From M3007 sp046160625 (GTDB lineage Bacteria; Bacteroidota; Bacteroidia; Chitinophagales; Saprospiraceae), in assembly GCA_046160625.1 (NCBI GenBank), contig JBJXGZ010000118.1, forward strand, positions 124,001-188,000: a DNA stretch of 64,000 nt, in the 5' to 3' direction. A program made the position numbers and the translations under genes. Under the pieces are notes generated by a model. That model did no database searches, was not told where the DNA came from, and worked only from the letters and a program-made list of their open reading frames with translations. Shown here one piece after another: positions 7,764 to 15,619 of the stretch. Within the stretch, counting starts at the first letter, position 1; each line of letters starts with the position of its first letter.

Positions 7764-8531
7764 GTGCGATTTATCCGAAGATTTTACAATTATTACTTTC
7801 ATCCAGACCGGGAATTGGCCCGCCGCTTAAGTCAGTTGATTGGATTCACGCCAGTGCGTTTGCAGTTGTTCAAACTGGCGTTTTTTCACAAAAGCACCTT
7901 TGCTTCAAAAGACTACGCAATCGCCAACAACGAGCGGCTCGAATTCCTCGGCGACGCGGTCTTGAGTACCATTGTGGGCGAGTATTTGTTCAAAAAGTAC
8001 CCCAATTCAGATGAGGGTTTTTTGACAAAAATGCGTTCGAAAATCGTGAAGCGGCACTCACTCGATGAAATTGCCGACCGTATGGGGCTTGATCTTTTTT
8101 TAGCCAATTACAATCAGACCCGGCTTTCTAAATCCATGCTCGGAAATGCACTCGAAGCACTCGTGGGTGCGGTATACATCGAACAAGGTTATGAAGGCAC
8201 CAAGACTTTTGTCGTCCGTCGCATCCTTCGCAAATACCTGGATATCCATGAGTTAGAGGGATTTGACGATAACTACAAAAGCCAACTGTTGGAATGGTGC
8301 CAGAAAAATGGCCGACAGATTGAATACAAAGTAGTGGCGAAATACAAAAGCGAAAAGCGCGACAAATTCAAAGTTGCCGTGTTTGTGGATGGTAAAAAAG
8401 TGGGCACTGCCGATGATTTCAATAAAAAAAGCGCTGAACAACTTGCCAGCGAACGCGCCATGACCTCACTTGGAATGCTCAGTGGCAATGGTGTGCCCCC
8501 TCCTATTGACCAAGACTACGACGAGGAATAA
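7764..8531 (+). CDS. rnc: Ribonuclease III
   Basis: 255 aa. The RNase III signature NERLEFLGD occupies residues 56-64 (Glu60 and Asp64 among the metal ligands), and the second catalytic segment GNALEALVGAVY is at 127-138, with Glu131. The Asp usually found three residues before that Glu is Asn128 here. A C-terminal double-stranded RNA-binding domain covers roughly residues 178-245 (NYKSQLLEWCQKNG to SEQ-type KSAEQLASERA). It cleaves double-stranded RNA in rRNA maturation and mRNA turnover. It lies 115 bases after fabF with a hairpin between. Confidence 0.95.
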   Translation: MRFIRRFYNYYFHPDRELARRLSQLIGFTPVRLQLFKLAFFHKSTFASKDYAIANNERLEFLGDAVLSTIVGEYLFKKYPNSDEGFLTKMRSKIVKRHSLDEIADRMGLDLFLANYNQTRLSKSMLGNALEALVGAVYIEQGYEGTKTFVVRRILRKYLDIHELEGFDDNYKSQLLEWCQKNGRQIEYKVVAKYKSEKRDKFKVAVFVDGKKVGTADDFNKKSAEQLASERAMTSLGMLSGNGVPPPIDQDYDEE

Positions 8532-8536
8532 TATTT

Positions 8537-8625
8537 AATGTGGCCAATGTGATAAATGTGGGCAATGTGCTGACTAGCTCACATTGACCACATTGGCCAC
8601 ATTAAACACATTGGCCACATTAAAT
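8537..8625. repeat. Imperfect palindrome built on the TTGRCCACATT word
   Basis: TTTAATGTGGCCAATGTG near 8537 is repeated as its complement twice in the right half (CACATTGGCCACATTAAA). The word TTGRCCACATT also lies directly upstream of the genes at 9593 and 60503. The element separates the convergent rnc and the coiled-coil gene. Confidence 0.75.
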
Positions 8626-9312
8626 TTAATTTCCCCCTTCACTTTCTACGTTTTCCAAGCGGCGGCGTGTCTCATCCAGTAGCCGGCGCTGGTTCTCTTG
8701 TTCAACAAGGTTAGCCTCTTGCGATTGCTCATTGTTGACAATATCCTGTTTTGCTTTTTGGATTCTCGACTCCCAGGTTTCAATGCTGTTGCGGAGGTTT
8801 TGGTTGTCTTTATCTAGTTTTTTCTGCTTGTTTTCCAACTCTTTCAGTTGGTTTTCCTGTGCCTTCAACTCTTTGCCAATGGCAGCGCGGCGCACATCAA
8901 AGTAGCATTGGCGAAGCGAACGCACCATTTCTTCAGTCCGGTTTCGATTGTCGCGGCGATTGAGGAAGTAGGATCCGGCATCCAGCCAAACATTGAGCGC
9001 TGTCCTATCCCCATCTTTTTCGATGGTGGAGTAAAGGGCAAACACATCGTCGCCCATAAAGGCTGCACTGAGTTTGGTGGCTGCCCATTCACCTTTGCTC
9101 TTTTTGAGTTTTGCATTGAAATTATCTTTTGCAAACTTTTTCCAGACATCTTCTACAACACTGGCTTCGGTGTTTGCAAACTCCATGCGGAAACCCGGTC
9201 GGCTACCAAACGACATCATCCGTTCTGTCTCGCGCACAAGATCAAATTGGGCGCTCAAGTTCAAAGCAAGGCCCACGAAAAGCAGCAGGAGAGGGAGGTT
9301 TTTTTTGTTCAT
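8626..9312 (-). CDS. Secreted coiled-coil protein of unknown function
   Basis: 228 aa. Residues 1-21 (MNKKNLPLLLLFVGLALNLSA) are a clear signal peptide ending in ALNLSAQ. Residues 25-140 form a mixed domain I do not recognise (SFGSRPGFRMEF, WAATKLSAAFMGDDVFALYS). Residues about 147-225 are a charged Gln/Glu/Lys-rich coiled coil (KELKAQENQLKELENKQKK). It is probably periplasmic. It ends opposite the rnc end with the palindrome at 8537 between them. Homologues are expected mainly in Saprospiria, but I cannot confirm that. Confidence 0.75.
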   Translation of the reverse strand: MNKKNLPLLLLFVGLALNLSAQFDLVRETERMMSFGSRPGFRMEFANTEASVVEDVWKKFAKDNFNAKLKKSKGEWAATKLSAAFMGDDVFALYSTIEKDGDRTALNVWLDAGSYFLNRRDNRNRTEEMVRSLRQCYFDVRRAAIGKELKAQENQLKELENKQKKLDKDNQNLRNSIETWESRIQKAKQDIVNNEQSQEANLVEQENQRRLLDETRRRLENVESEGGN

Positions 9313-9551
9313 AATTTCTTGATTTATAAAAATTTAAGTGGTTTGTTTTGCCGGGTTTGAAACCGTTGCACAAGAAAAAAATGCCATTCAATTTATGAAG
9401 CAAAAACGTGCAGAAACCTAACAAAGGTAAAACACCCACGTCCCTCAAAGTCACAACACAAAAGAAAAATAAGCGGGCGGCAGGCAAAACGAGCCGCCAA
9501 ATGAAGTTTCTTTGTGCCCTTTACCCGCCGTAGCCTTGGCGAAGGAGGGGT

Positions 9552-9584
9552 CACATTGACCACATTCAACACATTGACCACATT
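9552..9584 (+). promoter_or_regulatory. Leader direct repeat before the NtrC-type regulator
   Basis: CACATTGACCACATT occurs at 9552-9566 and again at 9570-9584, separated by CAA, ending eight bases before the ATG at 9593. The leader is poor in G and probably unstructured. Confidence 0.75.
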
Positions 9585-9592
9585 ATCATAAC

Positions 9593-10762
9593 ATGGCAAA
9601 GATTTTAATCGTTGACGACGAAGTGCCCATCCGCCGCACACTACGCGATATTCTTGAATTTGAAGGCTACGAAGTTGATGAAGCTTCCGACGGGCTGGAG
9701 TGCATATCAAAGGTCCAAAAGGAAAAATACGATGTCATCATCACCGACATCAAAATGCCTCGCATGGACGGGATCGAGGCGCTTGAGCGCCTTCAAATCC
9801 TCTCGCCCGAAACTCCGGTCATCATGGTAAGCGGCCACGGAACGATTGATACCGCTGTGGAAGCCGTGAAAAAAGGAGCATTCGACTTCATATCAAAACC
9901 ACCGGACCTTAACCGAATGCTCATTACGGTGCGCAACGCACTCGACCGCAGCGAATTAGTAAACACCACCCAAGTGCTGCGCAAACAAGTGAAGAGCAGC
10001 AAGGGCGTGAACATGATAGGCGACAGTGGCCCAATCCTCGCCATCAAAAAAATGCTCGAAAAAGTGGCGCCTACTGAAAGTCGGGTACTCATTACAGGGC
10101 AAAATGGCACGGGAAAAGAACTCGTAGCACGCTGGATACACGAAAAAAGCAACCGTGCTGATGGGCCTATTGTGGAGGTTAATTGTGCAGCCATTCCGGC
10201 AGAATTGATTGAGAGTGAACTGTTTGGTCACAAAAAAGGGTCCTTCACAGGCGCTATTGCCGACCGCCCCGGCAAGTTCGAATCTGCCAACGGTGGCACC
10301 CTTTTCCTCGATGAAATCGGCGATATGAGTCTCGACGCTCAGGCCAAAGTATTACGCGCTTTGCAGGAAAGCCGCATCACTCGCGTGGGCGACACCAAGG
10401 AAATAAAGGTGGACGTGCGCGTGTTGGCTGCCACCAACAAAGACCTCCGGGCTGAAATAGCTGGCGGTCGTTTCCGTGAAGACCTCTACCACCGCCTCGC
10501 CGTCATTGTCGTGCAGGTACCCTCCCTCAACGAACGCCGAGAAGACATTCCACTCCTCATCGAACACTTCAACCGCCGCATCGCCGACGATTATGGCCAT
10601 CCGCCCAAATCGTTTACACCTTCGGCCATTATTGCTTTGCAGGACTACAACTGGACGGGTAATATTCGCGAACTCGCCAACGTAATCGAACGGCTTTTTA
10701 TCCTTTGCGAGCAAACAGTGACGGAGGAGGATGTGCGGCTGTATGTATATCCAAATAAGTAG
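9593..10762 (+). CDS. NtrC-type sigma-54 response regulator lacking the C-terminal HTH
   Basis: 389 aa. Residues 1-120 are a receiver with Asp8/Asp9-region acidic pocket (IVDDE), phosphoacceptor Asp52 and Lys102. Residues 140-370 are an AAA+ sigma-54 activation domain with Walker A GQNGTGKE (169-176), the sigma-54 contact loop as GSFTGA (216-221) and Walker B LFLDEIGD (237-244). The protein stops about 20 residues after IRELANVIERLFIL, where NtrC proteins usually carry a further Fis-type HTH of 50-70 residues. It should therefore activate sigma-54 holoenzyme from solution or through a partner. No cognate histidine kinase is adjacent. An inverted repeat follows the stop at once (10769-10845). 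Confidence 0.92.
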   Translation: MAKILIVDDEVPIRRTLRDILEFEGYEVDEASDGLECISKVQKEKYDVIITDIKMPRMDGIEALERLQILSPETPVIMVSGHGTIDTAVEAVKKGAFDFISKPPDLNRMLITVRNALDRSELVNTTQVLRKQVKSSKGVNMIGDSGPILAIKKMLEKVAPTESRVLITGQNGTGKELVARWIHEKSNRADGPIVEVNCAAIPAELIESELFGHKKGSFTGAIADRPGKFESANGGTLFLDEIGDMSLDAQAKVLRALQESRITRVGDTKEIKVDVRVLAATNKDLRAEIAGGRFREDLYHRLAVIVVQVPSLNERREDIPLLIEHFNRRIADDYGHPPKSFTPSAIIALQDYNWTGNIRELANVIERLFILCEQTVTEEDVRLYVYPNK

Positions 10763-10768
10763 AATTAT

Positions 10769-10845
10769 GGACAATAGGACTAAAGACATTGGGCAAATTA
10801 CCCGGAGACCATAGCTTTAGTCCAATTTCTTTAGTCCTATAGTCC
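10769..10845. repeat. Inverted repeat after the NtrC-type regulator
   Basis: The 24-base arms 10769-10792 and 10822-10845 pair with few mismatches; the core word is ATAGGACTAAAGA. A shorter CTTTAGTCC repeat lies in the loop. It is a possible terminator. Confidence 0.72.
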
Positions 10846-10892
10846 AAAACCATATTAACTTTTCGTTTCGCAAAAGCCTCTCAGAAGTGGCC

Positions 10893-10900
10893 TATTTTTG
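10893..10900 (+). promoter_or_regulatory. Putative -7 box of the TlpA-like gene
   Basis: TATTTTTG matches TAnnTTTG and lies 37 bases before the ATG at 10937, just after the inverted repeat. A TTTC lies upstream, with looser spacing (23 bases). Confidence 0.45.
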
Positions 10901-10936
10901 CGGTCATTTTTGACAAAAAAAAGGATTTCACCAAAC

Positions 10937-12334
10937 ATGAAAAAACTGCTCCTCGCCGCCTTGTTTCTCCCCGCCTCCTTGTGGGCTTTCCAAAAAAACA
11001 CTGCTGCAAAACCTGCTCAAGCACCCGCCAAAAACAATGGCACGGTTACACTCACTTGTCGTCTTTATGGCACTCAACAGAGTGCCGAAAAGGTGTATTT
11101 ATATGAAAATTTAGGCCTCGCCAAGCAAATTGTGGCCAGTGCTGAAAAAAGCGGGGCCGACAGTGCTTACGTCCTCACAGTACCTGCTGGTCCGGCGCGT
11201 TTTTATAGCGTCGGAGCAAACGAGCAATCTACCGCCAAAATCATTTTGGGTGAGGAAAAACAAGTGACATTGTGGGGCAATACCCAATTCATGAACAAAG
11301 CCCGTACGGTCAACTCCTCTGCCAATAAAGCGTTGGAAACCCTTCAAGAACGACTCACACAATTCGCGAGTGAAAGCGTGCAGGCACGGGCACAGTTCAA
11401 TCAATCCACGGGTAACATACGTCGTAATATGGAAGACAAAGTGGCGCAACTTGCCCAGCGCAAAATGCGCTTCCTCGACTCGCTCAAAACGGCTAACCCC
11501 CTCCTTTGGCGTATGGCTAGCCTCCAGCTCACGCCCGACTATGCCGGGCAGGGTGGCACTGAGGCCGAGTTTTACGGCAAGGAATTTTTCCGTTGGGCCG
11601 ACCTGAGCGACCAAGGTTTTGAGCAAATCCCGGATGTGTATAACGCATTTGAAACTTATATCGCTTCGCAGTTCCAACTTGGCACCCCGCACGAGCGAGC
11701 AATCGCAATGGCAGAAACTCAACTCCAAAAAATACCCTCAGGAAGTATTACGTATCGCATGGCAATGGGCGGCATTGTGGCCGCTTTGAAGGGCAACAAT
11801 AGCCCGCAATACCCTGTGATGGCTAAAAAATATATTGATCTTTATAACTTAAAAAATCTTGGCGAAATACCCGCCATGGAGATGGAACTTAGAAAAGCCT
11901 CCACATTCATGACGGGTTTTGAAGCGCCCGACCTTGTGGGTATGACTCCAGACAGTAGCCAGTATTCGCTTAAAAAAATGCGCGGAAAAGTGGTGCTTAT
12001 TGACTTCTGGGCTAGCTGGTGCGGTCCATGCCGCAAGGAAAACCCCAATGTTGTGGCCAGTTACAACAAATATCACGATAAGGGCTTCGATGTACTGGGT
12101 GTTAGCCTCGACCGCGAAATCAATGCCTGGCGAAATGCCATCAAACAAGACGGCTTGCCTTGGCACCATATCAGTGATCTTAAGGGCTGGCAAAGCGCCC
12201 ATGCGGCGCTCTATTCGGTCACTTCCATCCCACAGACACTGCTTGTTGACCGCGAAGGAAAAATCATTGCCCGGAATTTGCGCGGGGAGCAATTGGGTGC
12301 CAAACTTGAGGAGATATTTGCGAAGGGTAAGTGA
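10937..12334 (+). CDS. TlpA/ResA-like thiol-disulfide redoxin with DUF4369-like N-terminus
   Basis: 465 aa from the ATG at 10937; an upstream in-frame ATG at 10898 would overlap the promoter. Residues 1-17 (MKKLLLAALFLPASLWA) are a signal peptide. Residues 30-120 resemble the DUF4369 module that precedes AhpC/TSA domains in Bacteroidota, 130-310 are helical, and 320-465 form a thioredoxin fold with the active site WCGPC (Cys362, Cys365) and the cis-Pro loop SIPQTLLVD. Such proteins act as periplasmic thiol reductants, in cytochrome c maturation or general disulfide repair. No cytochrome genes are adjacent, so the partner is unknown. Confidence 0.88.
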   Translation: MKKLLLAALFLPASLWAFQKNTAAKPAQAPAKNNGTVTLTCRLYGTQQSAEKVYLYENLGLAKQIVASAEKSGADSAYVLTVPAGPARFYSVGANEQSTAKIILGEEKQVTLWGNTQFMNKARTVNSSANKALETLQERLTQFASESVQARAQFNQSTGNIRRNMEDKVAQLAQRKMRFLDSLKTANPLLWRMASLQLTPDYAGQGGTEAEFYGKEFFRWADLSDQGFEQIPDVYNAFETYIASQFQLGTPHERAIAMAETQLQKIPSGSITYRMAMGGIVAALKGNNSPQYPVMAKKYIDLYNLKNLGEIPAMEMELRKASTFMTGFEAPDLVGMTPDSSQYSLKKMRGKVVLIDFWASWCGPCRKENPNVVASYNKYHDKGFDVLGVSLDREINAWRNAIKQDGLPWHHISDLKGWQSAHAALYSVTSIPQTLLVDREGKIIARNLRGEQLGAKLEEIFAKGK

Positions 12335-13285
12335 TTTTTGGCAGGTTTGAATGGGTGGAGGAGTTGTGGTCGAAGCAGGAAATTTTCACAAACTATTTGG
12401 CAGCGTGTCATTGTCCTACACCTGGCTCATTGCCTGGGCTGCGGGTTATATTCGTGTTCAATTGTAAATAGAGTATCCTCATTGAGGCAGTTCCTCAACC
12501 AAGGCAGATACAGCATTGGCTGAGCCAGGGGGCCTGGAACGAACTACCCCACATTAATAGCCCTTTGAGCGGGCAAAAGTGGATGCCAAGAAGCGGCTCA
12601 AGACGCAAGATGGAGCAGCATGCTGTTACCTGAATCTCGCGGATGAACAATGAGCGGTATTAGAAGCCCTGGTTTTCCCCCTATGGACGAATTAGTACCG
12701 GTCAAGCAAGTGTTTGACGCGGTGTTTTATGTCCTGTTTCGTTAGGGATTATTCCCTGTTTTCGTGTTGAATATGGCGCTCCTTTTGGCAAACCGACCCG
12801 GCAAGCCTGCCCGGGCCTCTACCTGTTGCTTTGCGCTTTGGGCATCCGGGTAAAATTAATTCCGCCACGCAGTGCAACCAAAAATGCCAAAGTAGAGCGC
12901 AATCCAATCCTACACGATTCCAGTCTGAAGGCCTTGAACTCAATAGAATATTTGAACACCTCGCTCAAGGTTCTTGAAAACAATCCTTCCGCAGCCAAGG
13001 CGCAACTTCCATGGTTGGACAAAAAACCCGGCAGGACATGCATATCAGGGAAGAGAAAGCACCCTCTGTTTTGATCCCATCAATTTACCCAGGATATTTA
13101 AGGACAATCGAGCTGAAATCCCAGGATCAATCCCGGGTACAAACTTCTCAAAGAAAAGATTCGTTCTTTGTCTTAATGTCAGTGAACTTCCTGTAATCTT
13201 TACAGCGGTTCTTATCAAGTAATCTTTAGGTCCGACCACAACCCGTCAAACCCCTCAAACCCTTCAAACTCATCCAAACCAAGCC
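12335..13285. other. Gene desert, possibly decayed sequence
   Basis: 951 bases with no convincing gene on either strand; the longest frames are about 80 codons, lack recognisable motifs and are interrupted. A 20-codon stretch at 12683-12742 (DAVFYVL) faintly recalls the N-terminus of IS5-type transposases. A 9-bp inverted repeat, CCTGGCTCA, occurs at 12421 and 12521. The last 40 bases are the word-repeat leader of the next gene. Decayed mobile DNA is possible but unproven. Confidence 0.5.
13246..13282 (+). promoter_or_regulatory. Leader word repeat before the gene at 13286
   Basis: Three consecutive copies of TCAAACCC-like words, then CCAAACC, end four bases before the ATG. The leader has almost no G. 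Confidence 0.65.
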
Positions 13286-14224
13286 ATGGCTCAAATGAAC
13301 TGGGTTTTTCTCGACGATTTTGGAGGTCGCCACCGTGTGGGACTATACCATGGCGACCGTACGGGACATGTCATGGTTCATTGCAACATGCGGGTGGTGC
13401 AAATTGATTTTTCGGTGAAAGACACCAAGATGTACTCGTTTTTTATCGAAGACGAACTTTGTGAACTTATTCTGGAGAAGAAAGATGGCGTGTTCGGCTA
13501 TGAATTCCGGGTGAACAAAAAAGTGGACACGCCGCGCAACCGCGTCCGCCGGGTAAAAGATGGTCAGATGCGCAAATACCTGGCGTTGATGGTGGGTGGA
13601 ATGGTGTTGGTGCTGGCCATTGTGTTTTTCAGCCTTCGATGGTTTGGCCAAACACAGGAAGCCAAGCGAATGGCAGCCACCAGTGTCGTAGGTAAATACA
13701 GCAAGGAAAATATGAAACGCCTTGTGGCAGATGGCAAACGAACCGTGGCAAGGTTGCACCTCGTACAAGATGAAAAACCCGGCTCGCAGAAAATCACCTA
13801 TGCACTGCTTGCGGTTGATAGCTTGATGGAGCAAGGAGATTTTGTAGTGAAGAACACGAACCCCATCATATTACCCAATGGTTTCCCGTTCAGCGAGGGC
13901 GACGAGTTTGACGCCATCTATTTGCCCAGCGACCCGCAGGTACATCGGGTAGATTTTTTTCAGCCAACACGAAATACCACAACAACTTACCTGCGGTTGG
14001 CAACCCAGGCGGAGCAAAAATTCAATCCGGCAGTGTCACCCGGAAAAAACGTCTGTCGCGTACTCACTGCTGCGGAAATGGCTGGCTGGACAAGCCTTGC
14101 CCATTTTATTTTTCAGGAAAAAACACCGAAAGAGAACGCCCGCCATAATCGCGATTCGTACGCGCGTTTGCTGCGAGCGCCCGAACTTGCAAAAGAGATT
14201 CAGGCTGGATGTTGGGATAAGTGA
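13286..14224 (+). CDS. Membrane protein of unknown function
   Basis: 312 aa. Residues 1-85 form a predicted cytoplasmic beta-rich domain (WVFLDDFGGRHRVGLYHG, MYSFFIEDELCELILEKKDG), followed by a basic stretch (RNRVRRVKDGQMRK), one membrane segment at about 100-118 (LMVGGMVLVLAIVFFSLRWF) and an extracytoplasmic domain of about 190 residues. The last third contains FPFSEGDEFDAIYLPSDPQVHRVDF. I do not recognise a family. The gene stands alone between the desert and a convergent thioredoxin gene; a perfect 15-bp hairpin follows its stop. Confidence 0.72.
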   Translation: MAQMNWVFLDDFGGRHRVGLYHGDRTGHVMVHCNMRVVQIDFSVKDTKMYSFFIEDELCELILEKKDGVFGYEFRVNKKVDTPRNRVRRVKDGQMRKYLALMVGGMVLVLAIVFFSLRWFGQTQEAKRMAATSVVGKYSKENMKRLVADGKRTVARLHLVQDEKPGSQKITYALLAVDSLMEQGDFVVKNTNPIILPNGFPFSEGDEFDAIYLPSDPQVHRVDFFQPTRNTTTTYLRLATQAEQKFNPAVSPGKNVCRVLTAAEMAGWTSLAHFIFQEKTPKENARHNRDSYARLLRAPELAKEIQAGCWDK

Positions 14225-14243
14225 TTGATATTCTCAGTCAAAA

Positions 14244-14276
14244 AGTGATAGTCTCACTTTGAGTGAGACTATCACT
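14244..14276. terminator. Bidirectional hairpin terminator between convergent genes
   Basis: AGTGATAGTCTCACT (14244-14258) and its exact complement (14262-14276) enclose a 3-base loop. On the minus strand the stem is followed by TTTT. It separates the ends of genes at 14224 and 14285. Confidence 0.75.
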
Positions 14277-14284
14277 CTACGCTC

Positions 14285-15496
14285 CTATTTTTTCTTCAAC
14301 CCCTCCAAAAACTCCTCCACCAACATAGTGTCTTCCCCCTCCGCTTTGGCAAGTTCCAGCGAGCGTTTAGCGGCTTTTCTTGCTGCTTTTTTCTTGCCCA
14401 TTTTGGCCCAAACCTTGGCAAGGGTGTATTGAGTATAGGAAGTTTCTTGTAGAGAAATAGCCTTTTTAACCCAGCCAAGCGCGATTCGCAGATAATCAGG
14501 CTCCCTCAGTTCTTCCGCAAAAATCGAGGCCATTTCGTTGAGTTCATCAGGGTCGTCGGAAGGATAGCGGCTGTAATGGTCAATAGCAGACCTGGCAAAA
14601 TTCTCCTGGTCGCTGCGCTGGCGATAATAATCCAGTCGGTAGCGGGAGGCCAGTACCTCACCACCTTCCGGATAAACTGTTCCATAAAGCCGTTGCACCT
14701 CGCCAAGTTGTAGCCCGGGGTGACTTTGCAGGTAGCCCTCGAACACGGTTTCTATTTTGACTTTCACCTCGCGGTTGCCAAATTTTTCTTCAAAAATGGG
14801 GCGGTTCTTGAGCAAAAACTGGAAGCCCGCGGAATACGGGTCGTCAATGTGCCGCATCAGCAGGTCCATATTTTCGGGCGTTCCTAAATCCGCTTCTGTT
14901 TTCAAAAAATCGTTGGCAAGGCTGCCTGCGTCAGGGTCGTAGGAAGCTGTTTTGGCCTCCAAATATTTCAGCAAAAACTCCCTGCGGCGATTGCCGGAAG
15001 CGTATTTCTTTTCAAGCGCGGCTAGATTACGGCTCGTATCCAACGCCGTGGTGCCCAATGCGATCAGTTCCTGCGGATTATGGTAACCTGCCGAGCGGTG
15101 TTGCACTTCCCCTGAACCGTCGAGGAAAAGTAGCGTGGGGTACACCCAAATATTATATCGGCTGGAAATGTCGACCCCTTCTCCGCGCTCCATGTCAAAT
15201 TTGATGCTCACAAAGTTTTTATTGAAAAACGCCCCTGCTGACGAATCTGGAAACACCTCTTTCGACATCACTTTGCAGGGACCGCACCAGGAGGTGAAGG
15301 CATCCAAAAAGACCTGTTTCCCTTGGGATTTGGCCTTGGCAAGGGTTTCGGCAAAAGTGCCATGCTCGAAGTGGATGCCTTGGGCGGGAAGGGTGTGTGG
15401 CAGAAGCAGTAGGCCGTTGACGGCGACCGCAAACAGAACTTGCCTCTGTCGGCCCAAAGAGGAAAAAAGGCTACAAAAAGGGGTCTGGAATATCAT
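14285..15496 (-). CDS. Periplasmic thioredoxin-fold protein (thioredoxin_7-like)
   Basis: 403 aa. Residues 1-39 are a long signal sequence (hydrophobic core LFAVAVNGLLLLP, end LPAQG). Residues 45-150 hold a thioredoxin fold with active site WCGPC (Cys71, Cys74) and the cis-Pro motif WVYPTLLFLDGSG. Residues 160-400 are helical and TPR-like (SYTQYTLAKVWAKMGKKKAARKAAKRSLELAK). It is probably a periplasmic disulfide reductase or chaperone-like redoxin. A TATTTTTG box on the minus strand (15516-15523) lies about 20 bases upstream of its ATG. It is divergent from the STAND gene. Confidence 0.86.
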   Translation of the reverse strand: MIFQTPFCSLFSSLGRQRQVLFAVAVNGLLLLPHTLPAQGIHFEHGTFAETLAKAKSQGKQVFLDAFTSWCGPCKVMSKEVFPDSSAGAFFNKNFVSIKFDMERGEGVDISSRYNIWVYPTLLFLDGSGEVQHRSAGYHNPQELIALGTTALDTSRNLAALEKKYASGNRRREFLLKYLEAKTASYDPDAGSLANDFLKTEADLGTPENMDLLMRHIDDPYSAGFQFLLKNRPIFEEKFGNREVKVKIETVFEGYLQSHPGLQLGEVQRLYGTVYPEGGEVLASRYRLDYYRQRSDQENFARSAIDHYSRYPSDDPDELNEMASIFAEELREPDYLRIALGWVKKAISLQETSYTQYTLAKVWAKMGKKKAARKAAKRSLELAKAEGEDTMLVEEFLEGLKKK

Positions 15497-15515
15497 GGTT
15501 GGATATTTTTTGAGG

Positions 15516-15523
15516 CAAAAATA
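15516..15523 (-). promoter_or_regulatory. Putative -7 box of the thioredoxin_7-like gene
   Basis: Read on the minus strand this is TATTTTTG, a match to TAnnTTTG, 20 bases before the ATG at 15496. Confidence 0.45.
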
Positions 15524-15619
15524 GGGTGTAAACTTTTCGAAAGATTAAAACTTTCTGAAAGTTCGATAACTGAAAAAACACCCCTGACGTACATTCGCCC
15601 AGCAAAGCATCGAAAACCA

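Noticed and set aside
12683..12742. IS5-type transposase remnant
   Set aside because: Only about 20 codons show a faint resemblance (DAVFYVL); too short to annotate as a pseudogene.
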